The notes below the pieces were generated by a model. The model searched no databases, was not told the DNA's origin, and was given only the letters and a program-made list of their open reading frames with translations. The translations under genes were made by a program, and so were the position numbers. Below are positions 35,235 to 43,286 of a stretch of DNA of 64,000 nt, one piece after another; positions within the stretch are counted from its first letter, which is position 1, and the number at the start of each line of letters is the position of its first letter. The stretch lies in contig NZ_CP072467.1 in NCBI RefSeq assembly GCF_018437505.1, positions 868,001 to 932,000 on the forward strand, given 5' to 3'. Source of the DNA: Spiractinospora alimapuensis. GTDB taxonomy: Bacteria; Actinomycetota; Actinomycetes; Streptosporangiales; Streptosporangiaceae.

Positions 35235-37040
35235 GTGAGCCGCGTGCCTGGGCGGATCGAGGACTACGCGCTCATTGGCGACATGCAGACCGCCGCGCTC
35301 GTGAGCCGGGACGGTTCCGTGGATTGGCTGTGTCTGCCGTACTTCGACTCCCCGGCGTGTTTCACCGCCCTGCTGGGGGACGAACAGAACGGAAACTGGT
35401 GGATCCGACCGGCCGCGGCCGAGCCGCACGCCACGCGCCGCCGTTACCGGCAGGACACACTGATCCTGGAGACCGAGTGGGAGGTACCCGAGGGAGCGGT
35501 CCGGGTCATCGACTTCATGCCACCCCGCACCGACTCACCGCACCTGGTGCGGATCGTCGAGGGGCTGCGCGGAACCGTGCGGATGAACACGGCGCTGCGG
35601 CTGCGGTTCGACTACGGCAGTGTGGTGCCGTGGATCCACCGGGACGGCAATGAGGTCGTCGCGGTCGCGGGACCGGACTCGGTCTGGGTCAGCTCACCGG
35701 TACCGATGGAGGGGCACAACTTCTCCCACGACGCCACCTTCACCGTGAGCGCCGGCCAGCGGGTTCCCTTCGTGCTCACCTGGCATCCGTCGCACGAGAC
35801 GGAGTCGGCGCACCTCGACGCCGAGAAGTCCCTGAGTCGCACCGAGCGGTTCTGGCGTAACTGGGTGGAGACCTGCACCTACGACGACCAGTACCGCGAG
35901 CCCGTCATCCGGTCCCTCATCACCTTGAAGGCGTTGACGTTCAGCCCCACCGGCGGCATCGTGGCCGCGCCCACCGCCTCCCTGCCCGAGGAGATCGGCG
36001 GGGTGCGCAACTGGGACTACCGCTACTGCTGGCTGCGGGACGCGACCATCACCCTCGAGGCGTTGATGCGCAGCGGCTACACCGCCGAGGCGCGGGAGTG
36101 GCGCGAGTGGCTGGTACGCGCCGTGGCGGGCGAACCACAGCACATGCAGATCATGTACGGCATCCGCGGCGAACGTCGACTGTCGGAGTGGACGGCCGAC
36201 TGGCTCCCCGGATACGAGAACTCCCGCCCCGTCCGCATCGGCAACGCCGCCGTGGGCCAGCACCAGCTCGACGTGTACGGCGAGGTGATGGACTCCCTGC
36301 ACCTGGCCCGGCGATCGGGCCTGCAGGGCGAGGAGCACATCTGGGGCGTCCAACGGTCCCTGGTGAACTACCTGGAATGGTGCTGGGACGAGCCGGACGA
36401 GGGCCTGTGGGAGGTGCGGGGTCCGCGCCAGCAGTTCGTCCACTCCAAGGTGATGGCGTGGGTCGCCGCGGACCGCGCGGTGCGGATGATCGAGGAGTTC
36501 GGCAAGGAGGGACCCGTCGAACGGTGGCGCGCGCTCCGCGACACCATTCATGCCGAGGTCTGTGAGTACGGCTTCGACCAGCAACGCAACACCTTCACGC
36601 AGTACTACGGAAGCAAGGAACTCGACGCCTCGCTCCTGCTCATTCCGGAGGTCGGGTTCCTTCCCTACGACGACCCCCGGGTGGTCGGCACGATCGAGGC
36701 GATCCAGCGGGACCTCATGGACGACGGGTTCGTGTTGCGCTACCACACGGCCGGGGACGACTCCGTCGACGGGCTTCCCGGGCAGGAGGGCGCGTTCCTC
36801 GCGTGCAGCTTCTGGCTCGCCAACGCGCTGTTGTCCATCGGTCGGGTGGGCGAGGCGCGGGAGCTGTTCCACCGACTGCTGTCCCTGCGCAACGACGTCG
36901 GGCTCCTCGCGGAGGAGTACGACCCGCACGGCAAGCGGCAGGTCGGCAACTTCCCCCAGGCGTTCAGCCACGTCCCTCTGGTGACCACCGCGCTCAACCT
37001 CTCGCGTCACGACGGCATGCGGCGCGGCGAGACCGACTAG
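35235..37040 (+). CDS. glycoside hydrolase family 15 protein (trehalase/glucoamylase-like)
   Basis: 601 residues from GTG 35235. The N-terminal beta-sandwich domain (IEDYALIGDMQTAALVSRDG, VDWLCLPYFDSPACFTALLG) is followed by the (alpha/alpha)6 barrel. Catalytic segments are RNWDYRYCWLRDATITLEAL and GLLAEEYDP, with the two essential carboxylates expected in the barrel. This two-domain form matches the actinobacterial acid trehalase group as well as glucoamylase-like enzymes. No signal peptide, so cytoplasmic. A hydrolase for trehalose or a short alpha-glucan is the likely role. Confidence 0.88.
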   Translation: MSRVPGRIEDYALIGDMQTAALVSRDGSVDWLCLPYFDSPACFTALLGDEQNGNWWIRPAAAEPHATRRRYRQDTLILETEWEVPEGAVRVIDFMPPRTDSPHLVRIVEGLRGTVRMNTALRLRFDYGSVVPWIHRDGNEVVAVAGPDSVWVSSPVPMEGHNFSHDATFTVSAGQRVPFVLTWHPSHETESAHLDAEKSLSRTERFWRNWVETCTYDDQYREPVIRSLITLKALTFSPTGGIVAAPTASLPEEIGGVRNWDYRYCWLRDATITLEALMRSGYTAEAREWREWLVRAVAGEPQHMQIMYGIRGERRLSEWTADWLPGYENSRPVRIGNAAVGQHQLDVYGEVMDSLHLARRSGLQGEEHIWGVQRSLVNYLEWCWDEPDEGLWEVRGPRQQFVHSKVMAWVAADRAVRMIEEFGKEGPVERWRALRDTIHAEVCEYGFDQQRNTFTQYYGSKELDASLLLIPEVGFLPYDDPRVVGTIEAIQRDLMDDGFVLRYHTAGDDSVDGLPGQEGAFLACSFWLANALLSIGRVGEARELFHRLLSLRNDVGLLAEEYDPHGKRQVGNFPQAFSHVPLVTTALNLSRHDGMRRGETD

Positions 37041-37053
37041 CCGGTCGTTCCCG

Positions 37054-37087
37054 ACAGCGGCGGTCCCCTCCCGGGGGCCGCCGCTGT
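37054..37087 (+). terminator. terminator after the GH15 gene
   Basis: ACAGCGGCGG (37054-37063) pairs with CCGCCGCTGT (37078-37087), and the inner CCCC/GGGG extends the stem; TTTC follows. It is the best-formed terminator of this region. Confidence 0.75.
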
Positions 37088-37211
37088 TTCGGTGTGCCCG
37101 CCCCGTCCGTGGACGAGGCGCGGACCGCGGGCCCCAGCGGTCCCGGACCCGGATCCCGGTCTGTGGAGACAATCCGCACCACGTCGCCGGTTGACTCCCA
37201 CCCGCCACAGG

Positions 37212-37243
37212 TGCAAATTAATCGCAGATGCGAATTATTTGCA
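37212..37243 (+). promoter_or_regulatory. 32-bp near-perfect palindrome, probable metal-regulator operator
   Basis: TGCAAATTAATCGCA (37212-37226), two bases, then TGCGAATTATTTGCA (37229-37243): the arms match except for the middle AT positions. It is strikingly AT-rich for this genome and ends 19 bases before the permease start, where it would block transcription. The TGCAA ends recall Fur-superfamily sites (Nur, Zur) in actinobacteria, but the exact regulator is a guess. Confidence 0.65.
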
Positions 37244-37262
37244 GGAACGGACCTCGGGAAGG

Positions 37263-38379
37263 GTGACGACGCTGGCGACCACCGTGAACAGGAGTACCGG
37301 CGACCAAGAGTCGACCGAGCCCCGGGACGACCTCGGGTACTCCGCACAACGCCGCCGCACCGCCCTGTGGGTGACCTGCCTGACGCTCGTGCTTGGCCTC
37401 AGCGTCGTCCTCGCCGTCGGCATCGGCCCCGTACGAGTGGCGCCGGGGACGGTGGCCCGCATCATCGGGCACAACGTCATCGGATGGCCCGGCGACGTCA
37501 CCTGGACCGCGTCCGAGGCGTCGATCGCCTGGGACGTGCGGCTCCCCCGTGTGCTCCTCGGGGCGGCCGTCGGTTCCGGCCTCGCCGTCAGCGGTCTGGC
37601 GCTGCAGGCGATGGTGCGCAACATGCTGGCGGACCCCTACATCCTCGGCGTCACCTCCGGCGCCTCGACCGGCGCCGCCGGTGCGATCCTGTTCGGGTTC
37701 GGCGCCGGGTTCGGGGAAAACGCCCTGTCGGCCAGCGCGTTCCTCGGCGCGTTGGGCGCCTCGGTGCTCGTGTTCTTCGTAGCCCGCGCCGGAGGGCGGA
37801 TCACCTCACTACGGTTGCTGATGGCGGGCGTCGCGGTCGGCTACGCCCTATACGCCGCCACCAGTTTCCTGATCTTCGCCGCCGACTCGGCCGAGGGAGC
37901 ACGCTCGGTGCTCTTCTGGCTCCTCGGCTCGCTGGGGCTGGCACGGTGGTCGGGCCCACTGGCCGTCGTCCTCGTGGTCGTGTGCGTGACCGTGCTGGCG
38001 ATGATGCTGTGGAGCCGCCAGTTGGACGCGTTGGCCATCGGTGACGAGACCGCACGCGTTGGGCGTCCGACCCACCCGCTTTCGGGTCGGCATGCTCGCC
38101 CTGGTCTCGCTGTGCGTCGGCTCGGTCGTGGCCGCCGCCGGCGGCATCGGCTTCGTCGGTCTCGTGATTCCCCACCTCGCCCGCCGCCTCGTCGGCGCGG
38201 CACACACCCGGGTCGTCCCGGTCGCCGCCCTGGTCGGCGCGATCTTCCTGGTGTGGGCCGACGTCGTGGCGCGGGTCGCCCTCATCCCGCGGGAGCTGCC
38301 GATCGGGATCATCACGGCGCTCGTCGGCGCCCCCTTCCTGCTCCTGCTGGTCCGCCGATTCCACTCCGCGACCCATTGA
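37263..38379 (+). pseudogene. FecCD-type ABC permease, frameshifted
   Basis: Membrane permease of a siderophore/cofactor importer. From GTG 37263 the frame codes for about 262 residues of a normal FecCD protein (GLAVSGLALQAMVRNMLADPYILGVTSGAS, LLMAGVAVGYALYA, AIGDETAR). At about 38060 it leaves the family; the expected continuation ALGVRPTRFRVGMLALVSL lies in another frame and ends at 38379 with IGIITALVGAPFLLLLVRRF. Two bases seem to be missing inside a CGCGCG-like run (CGCACGCGTTGGGC). Restored, the product would be about 372 residues, the usual length. Either the gene is dead or this is a sequencing slip; the following genes are intact. Confidence 0.8.
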
Positions 38380-38409
38380 CAGCCCCCCACGACCCGAAAA
38401 AGGACGGGA

Positions 38410-39390
38410 ATGCCCCGCTCACTGAGACTTCCGCTGTGTGTGGCGACGCTGACCCTGGCGGCGAGCGCCTGCGGCGGCGGCACCACCTCCACCGACGCGG
38501 CCGCGGGGGATCCGGTGACCGTCGACAACTGCGGCACCGAACTCAGCTTCGGGACCCCTCCCGAGCGGGTCATCCTGTTGGAGAGCGCTCCGGTGTCCGC
38601 GCTGTCGGCACTCGGAGTACTCGACTCGGTGGTGCTCCGCGCGGGCGCCTACCCCGAGGAGTACTACGACGACGCGACCAACCAGACGATCCAGGACACC
38701 GCCTCCCTGGGCGACGACCTGGACGAGAGCGGGCACCTGGAGATCTCCCAGGAGGTGATCATCGCGGAGGACCCCGATCTGGTGATGGGGCTTCCCGACG
38801 GGATCACCCGTGAGTCGCTGGACTCGGTGGGCATCCCCGCCCTCGTCCATCCGGTCTACTGCCCCGAGGGGGTGGAACCGGCGCGGTTCGACGACGTGTA
38901 CGACCAGGTGGAGAGCTACGGCCGGATCTTCGACCGCGCCGATGAGGCCGACGAGGTCGTCACCTCCCTGCGGGAGCGGGTGGAGACGATCGAGCGCCAG
39001 GCCGCCGACGAACCGGAGCGCACCGCCGCCGTCCTGTTCCCCACCGTGGGTGGCGGCACCACCTACGCCTACGGCAGTCACAGCATGGCCGACCCGCAGC
39101 TCGCCGCCGCCGGCCTGACCAACGTGTTCGGCGACGTCGAGGAACGCGTCTTCGAGGTCGCCACGGAGACCCTGGTCGACCTGGACCCCGACGTGCTCGT
39201 GCTCCTCCACGTCGACGGTGACCCCGAGCCGGTGCGCCAGGCCATGGTCGACCTCCCGGGCGCCGACAGCATCACCGCCGTCCAGGAGGACGCCATCCAC
39301 GTCCAACTGTTCAACTTCACCGAGCCGCCCACGCCGCTCGCGGTGGACGGCCTGGAACGCATCGCCGAGGAGTTCGGGACGGACCAATGA
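38410..39390 (+). CDS. periplasmic-type substrate-binding lipoprotein of the FecB class
   Basis: 326 residues from ATG 38410 behind AAAAAGG. A lipoprotein signal ends ASACGGG. The two-lobed class III fold is seen in GTPPERVILLESAPVSALSALG, IIAEDPDLVMGLP, TVGGGTTYAYGSHSMADPQLAAAGLTNVFG, LDPDVLVLL. It resembles both iron-siderophore binders and the actinobacterial family labelled as F420-0 binding (a label without firm proof). It is the capture protein of the importer. Confidence 0.85.
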   Translation: MPRSLRLPLCVATLTLAASACGGGTTSTDAAAGDPVTVDNCGTELSFGTPPERVILLESAPVSALSALGVLDSVVLRAGAYPEEYYDDATNQTIQDTASLGDDLDESGHLEISQEVIIAEDPDLVMGLPDGITRESLDSVGIPALVHPVYCPEGVEPARFDDVYDQVESYGRIFDRADEADEVVTSLRERVETIERQAADEPERTAAVLFPTVGGGTTYAYGSHSMADPQLAAAGLTNVFGDVEERVFEVATETLVDLDPDVLVLLHVDGDPEPVRQAMVDLPGADSITAVQEDAIHVQLFNFTEPPTPLAVDGLERIAEEFGTDQ

Positions 39391-40172
39391 TCACCGCAGC
39401 GGGAATCTCGTTCGCGTTCGGGACCGCCCCCGTCCTGGAGGGTGTCGACATCGAGGCGCGTCCCGGACGCGTGGTGGGCCTCATCGGTCCCAACGGCAGC
39501 GGCAAGACCACCCTGCTGCGCACCCTCTACGCCGCGCTGCGTCCCCGTGCCGGCATGGTCACACTGGACGAGGCCCCCGTGGCGGACGTTCCCCCTCGGG
39601 AGGTCGCCCGTCGCCTCGCCGTCGTGGCGCAGGAGGGCACAGGGGAGCTGCCCCTGTCCGTGACCGACCTCGTCCTCCTGGGGCGTACGCCGCACCTGTC
39701 CACCTTCCAGCGGACCGGCGCGGAGGACCACGCGATCGCGGCGTCCGCGCTGCGCCGGGTGGGGGCCCGGCACCTGGCGGACCGCGTCTTCTCCGGCCTG
39801 TCTGGCGGTGAGAAGCAGCGGGTGCTGATCGCGCGGGCGCTCGCCCAACAGGCCGACCACCTCCTCCTGGACGAACCAACGAATCACCTGGACATCCGCT
39901 ACCAACACGAGGTGCTGGACATCGTGCGCGGACTGGGTGTCACCACCGTCGTGGTGTTGCACGACCTGAACCTCGCCGCGCGGTACTGCGACGACCTCGT
40001 GCTGTTGCACGAGGGCCGCGTCAGCGCCGCCGGAGCGCCCGCCGACGTGTTGTCCCCCGAGGTCCTCGAACCCGTCTACCGCATCGGGGTGGAGCAGGTC
40101 CGCACCGGCGACGAACTCCACCTGCTCTTCCGCCCACTGCGCCACGACGCGGCCGTCGAGAAGAGCGCCTGA
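39387..40172 (+). CDS. ABC importer ATPase, FecE class
   Basis: 261 residues from ATG 39387 overlapping the binding-protein stop (ATGA). Walker A GPNGSGKTT near residue 34, signature LSGGEKQRVLIARAL near 137, Walker B LLLDEPTNHLDIRYQ, and VVVLHDLNLAARYCD. It energises the permease encoded by the frameshifted gene two places upstream. It may also pair with another permease if that gene is really dead. Confidence 0.92.
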   Translation: MITAAGISFAFGTAPVLEGVDIEARPGRVVGLIGPNGSGKTTLLRTLYAALRPRAGMVTLDEAPVADVPPREVARRLAVVAQEGTGELPLSVTDLVLLGRTPHLSTFQRTGAEDHAIAASALRRVGARHLADRVFSGLSGGEKQRVLIARALAQQADHLLLDEPTNHLDIRYQHEVLDIVRGLGVTTVVVLHDLNLAARYCDDLVLLHEGRVSAAGAPADVLSPEVLEPVYRIGVEQVRTGDELHLLFRPLRHDAAVEKSA

Positions 40173-40214
40173 ACGACCCACCACCCACGCCGACCCCACA
40201 CGAACGAGGAACGG

Positions 40215-41027
40215 ATGCCCCACCCCACTCCCCGACCCTGGTCCGCCTCCGAGGCCTCGGACGAGGCGGTGAGCTCCGAGTACGCTCAGTCGAACATCAC
40301 CGGGTACTGGGACCACCGCGCTGAGTCCTACGACGCCTTCCAGACCCGGCGGCTGCGCAACGACGAGATCCGACGGGCCTGGCTGTCGGTCTGGGCACGA
40401 CACCTTCCCGCCTCCCCCGCGCGGATCCTCGACGCCGGGACCGGTCCGGGCCACATGGCGCGCCTCCTCACCGAACTGGGCCACTCCGTGATCGGAATCG
40501 ATGCCTCCCAAGGGATGATCGACCGCGCGCGTGCGCACGCGCGGGTACACAGCGCGCCCACGGGAACGAGTCCGGAGTACCTCCGCGCCGACGCCGTCGC
40601 TCCGGACTTCCCGCCCAACAGCTTCGACGTGGTGACGAGCCGCTACGTCCTGTGGACCCTGCGTACGCCCGAGGAAGCGCTCGCGAACTGGCTCCGACTC
40701 CTGCGCCCCGGAGGTCGACTCGTGTGTGTCGACAGCACCTGGTTCCCCGACGGCGTCCGCGCCGGTGGCACCGGCGACGCGTCGTTCCGTTCCCGCTACG
40801 ACGACCAGGTCCTGGCCCGGCTGCCTCTGGCCGAGTCCGACACCATCGAGGACACCGCTGCCGCCGTCCGACGCGCCGGCTTTGCCGCGACCACCGTGAC
40901 TCCCCTGCCGGAACTGCTGGAGCTGGACCACCGCCACGGGGTCGCCAGGGACCACGAGCCTCGGATCCAGTTCGTCGTCTCCGCCCGGCGTGACCGAACC
41001 GCACCGCCTGTCACTCAGCGGCAGTAG
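40215..41027 (+). CDS. class I SAM-dependent methyltransferase
   Basis: 270 residues from ATG 40215. Motif I LDAGTGPGHMARLL near residue 76, then VIGIDASQGMIDRARAH, and the post-motif SFDVVTSRYVLWTL with RPGGRLVCVD. The N-terminus YWDHRAESYD is that of a metabolite (not nucleic acid) methyltransferase. It follows the importer ATPase by 42 bases and probably belongs to its operon, suggesting modification of the imported or exported chelate or cofactor; this is inference. Confidence 0.82.
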   Translation: MPHPTPRPWSASEASDEAVSSEYAQSNITGYWDHRAESYDAFQTRRLRNDEIRRAWLSVWARHLPASPARILDAGTGPGHMARLLTELGHSVIGIDASQGMIDRARAHARVHSAPTGTSPEYLRADAVAPDFPPNSFDVVTSRYVLWTLRTPEEALANWLRLLRPGGRLVCVDSTWFPDGVRAGGTGDASFRSRYDDQVLARLPLAESDTIEDTAAAVRRAGFAATTVTPLPELLELDHRHGVARDHEPRIQFVVSARRDRTAPPVTQRQ

Positions 41028-41036
41028 GGTGCTGCC

Positions 41037-41714
41037 ATGACATCACGGCCCCTGAACGAGCTCATGGACGAGGGTTGGGCGAAGGCCCTGGAGCCGGTCG
41101 CCGAGACGATCGGCAGGATGGGGGACTTCCTGCGCGCGGAGATCGCCGCGGGGCGCACCTACCTCCCCGCGGGCGATAACGTGCTGCGCGCGTTCCACCA
41201 GCCCTTCGACCAGGTCCGGGTCCTGCTGGTCGGCCAGGATCCCTACCCCACCCCGGGGCACGCGGTCGGCCTGAGCTTCTCGGTGGCGCCGGAGGTCCGC
41301 CCCATCCCCGGGAGTCTGCGCAACATCTTCACCGAGTACTGCGACGACCTCGGCCTCCCGCAACCCAGCAACGGCGACCTCACCCCGTGGACGGAGCGCG
41401 GTGTCCTGCTGTTGAACCGGTCCCTCTCGGTGGCACCGCGCAAGCCCAACTCCCACGCGAACAAGGGCTGGGAGGATGTCACCGACCAGGCCATCCGTGC
41501 CCTCGCCGCCCGTGGTACCCCCATGGTGTCGATCCTGTGGGGCAGCAAGGCCCGCAACCTGCGCCGCCTGATGCCCAACGTCCCGGCGGTGGAGTCCACC
41601 CACCCCAGCCCCATGTCGGCCCACAACGGCTTCTTCGGCACCCGCCCCTTCAGCCGCGCCAACGCCCTGCTCCAACAGCAGGGCGCCGACCCCATCGACT
41701 GGACCCTCCCCTAG
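41037..41714 (+). CDS. ung: uracil-DNA glycosylase, family 1
   Basis: 225 residues from ATG 41037. UNG removes uracil from DNA after cytosine deamination. Water-activating loop [22 protein letters not shown] starts near residue 63, and the leucine-loop [17 protein letters not shown] lies near 187. Length and motifs are normal. It directly follows the methyltransferase gene (9 bases) and may share its transcript. It lies beside the CRISPR arrays but is a housekeeping gene. Confidence 0.93.
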   Translation: MTSRPLNELMDEGWAKALEPVAETIGRMGDFLRAEIAAGRTYLPAGDNVLRAFHQPFDQVRVLLVGQDPYPTPGHAVGLSFSVAPEVRPIPGSLRNIFTEYCDDLGLPQPSNGDLTPWTERGVLLLNRSLSVAPRKPNSHANKGWEDVTDQAIRALAARGTPMVSILWGSKARNLRRLMPNVPAVESTHPSPMSAHNGFFGTRPFSRANALLQQQGADPIDWTLP

Positions 41715-41875
41715 AAGGGGCGTTCCACCATCGGGCACGGCCCAGCACCAGCGGGGAAGGGAGCAGTGGCCTCCCCACCGACGCACGGCTGTCCCGATCG
41801 TCGTGCTCCACGTCCGCGACGCGCGACTGGTGCCGAGTTCCACGCGAGAAAGTCAATTCGGGAAAAGACCACGTG

Positions 41876-41949
41876 TGTCCGTTATGCCGGAATTTCGAGA
41901 AGCAAAGAAATCCGACGCTTGCCAGTGGTAAGCACGCAGGTCATAAAGT
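41876..41949 (+). repeat. CRISPR leader, copy 1
   Basis: 74 bases directly before array 1, matching copy 2 at 42422-42495 with about four differences (agaagCaaag/agaagTaaag, CAcgcagg/TGcgcagg and one in cataaag/catgaag). AT-rich relative to the flanks. The similarity fades upstream but a further stretch (41780-41835 against 42240-42309) is also related, so a longer block was duplicated. Confidence 0.8.
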
Positions 41950-42160
41950 GTCCGTTCCCCGCACGCGGGGATGCCCCCTCTTGCCACCGCGACGGTGACC
42001 GGGGAGTTGGGTCCGTTCCCCGCACGCGGGGATGCCCCCGCACAAGATCCTTACGCCCCGCCATACCCATCGTCCGTTCCCCGCACGCGGGGATGCCCCC
42101 CCGCCATACCCATACACCAAACCGTTCAACGGGTCCGTTCCCCGCACGCGGGGACGACCC
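41950..42160 (+). CRISPR. CRISPR array 1, four repeats, type I-E-like
   Basis: Repeats of 28 bases start at 41950, 42011, 42072 and 42133, an exact 61-base period with 33-base spacers. The repeat begins GTCCGTTCCCCGC, contains ACGCGGGGATG and ends in CCCC. The last copy is degenerate (GGGGACGACCC), as is usual at the leader-distal end. The palindromic centre fits the small hairpin of type I-E repeats processed by Cas6e. No cas gene lies in the window. Confidence 0.95.
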
Positions 42161-42327
42161 CCAACCTCGGCCATCCCCACTGCGAGACCTGGTCGACACC
42201 ACGTCGGAGGCTAACTACCCGCGCCACCAAGGAGCCATCATCCGTGGAGTTGGCATTACGCCTGTCGGCATCGCTGTTGTCTTGCGACGGCTTCGCGACA
42301 CGCGACTGGCGTCGTAACCGGGTGGCG

Positions 42328-42363
42328 CGGCGGGCCAGGCGCGCGCAGTTGCCTGGCCCGCCG
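42328..42363 (+). terminator. perfect hairpin between the two CRISPR arrays
   Basis: CGGCGGGCCAGGC (42328-42340) and GCCTGGCCCGCCG (42351-42363) form a 13-bp stem with a 10-base loop, followed by TGTTCGTG. It probably ends array 1 transcription. It is absent from the corresponding place before copy 1. Confidence 0.65.
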
Positions 42364-42421
42364 TGTTCGTGTGTGGCACCCTGTTTCGCACGCGCGTTAA
42401 TTCGGGGGAGGCAGTATTGCC

Positions 42422-42495
42422 TGTCCGTTATGCCGGAATTTCGAGAAGTAAAGAAATCCGACGCTTGCCAGTGGTAAGTGCGCAGGTCATGAAGT
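42422..42495 (+). repeat. CRISPR leader, copy 2
   Basis: Almost identical to 41876-41949 at the same distance from the first repeat, so leader function (promoter and adaptation site) is likely for both arrays. Includes AATTTCGAGAAG and CGCTTGCCAGTGGTAAG. Confidence 0.8.
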
Positions 42496-42950
42496 GTCCG
42501 TTCCCCGCGCGCGGGGATGATCCCCGGCGAAACGCCAGCTCACGCAGATCCGCGTCGTCCGTTCCCCGCGCGCGGGGATGATCCCGCGGCCCGCATCGAC
42601 TCATACCGCCGGCTGTAGTCCGTTCCCCGCGCGCGGGGATGATCCCGGTTCGGGGACGAAGCTGGTCTTCACCAACGAGTCCGTTCCCCGCGCGCGGGGA
42701 TGATCCCGAGGAGAACGTTCACCGTGACCACCGCCCTGTGTCCGTTCCCCGCGCGCGGGGATGATCCGCTCTACGAGATCCTCATAGGTGATCGCCGCGG
42801 GTCCGTTCCCCGCGCGCGGGGATGATCCCGGTCGACCGAGGCGGCGAAGCATTCGATCGGCGTCCGTTCCCCGCACGCGGGGATGACCCGCACTGCGACG
42901 TGCTTCGCGCACGACCACCGCCGTCCGTTCCCCGCGCGCGGGTATGGCCC
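42496..42950 (+). CRISPR. CRISPR array 2, eight repeats, type I-E-like
   Basis: Repeats start at 42496, 42557, 42618, 42679, 42740, 42801, 42862 and 42923, again exactly 61 bases apart, with seven 33-base spacers. The consensus reads GTCCGTTCCCCGC then GCGCGGGGATGATCC, differing from array 1 in the stem (GCGCG against ACGCG) and at the 3' end (ATGATCC against ATGCCCC). The seventh repeat carries array-1-like CGCACGCGG, and the last is degenerate (GGGTATGGCCC). No spacer is repeated within the array by eye. Confidence 0.95.
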
Positions 42951-43205
42951 CGGGGGCTACGACAAGCCACCCATGACCAGTAGCTCCATCACGTACGTCA
43001 CCACTGTCCGGAACTAGCGTCGCCCCCGCGCATTCGCACTGTAGGACCGCTGGCGCGCTTGGTGGGTGCCGCTCGGAATGTGCGCGGGCGTTCCTGGGAG
43101 CCCCGCCGCGGTACGGGCGCTGGCGCGACCACACCGCTCCGATCTGACTGTCGTGCTCCGCGCCGTGGTCGCCTGGGTGAGGGGGTCGGCCCGGTGGGGG
43201 CGCGA

Positions 43206-43249
43206 TTGCCTGTGCTGTGGGCCGTTTTCCTATCATGGCGGCGCGCCAT
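43206..43249 (+). promoter_or_regulatory. candidate promoter and operator of the NACHT gene
   Basis: TTGCCT (43206-43211) and TATCAT (43231-43236) are spaced 19 bases apart. ATGGCG-GCG-CGCCAT (43235-43249) is a perfect inverted repeat overlapping the -10 element. The start codon follows about 40 bases later. The rest of the 335-base gap after array 2 holds no supported gene. Confidence 0.4.
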
Positions 43250-43286
43250 CGCTCCGTTGGCAGCGTCGAACCGGGGAGGACCCCGC

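Noticed and set aside
39078-40955. 625-codon minus-strand frame
   Set aside because: Shadow of the ABC ATPase and methyltransferase genes on the other strand.
41037-41714. Uracil-DNA glycosylase as a CRISPR accessory gene
   Set aside because: It is a standard family 1 enzyme sitting in line with the methyltransferase gene; closeness to the arrays is probably chance.
42190-42320. Possible cas2 remnant before leader 2
   Set aside because: Some short frames end near here, and a related stretch occurs before leader 1, but no Cas2 motif can be recognised in any frame.
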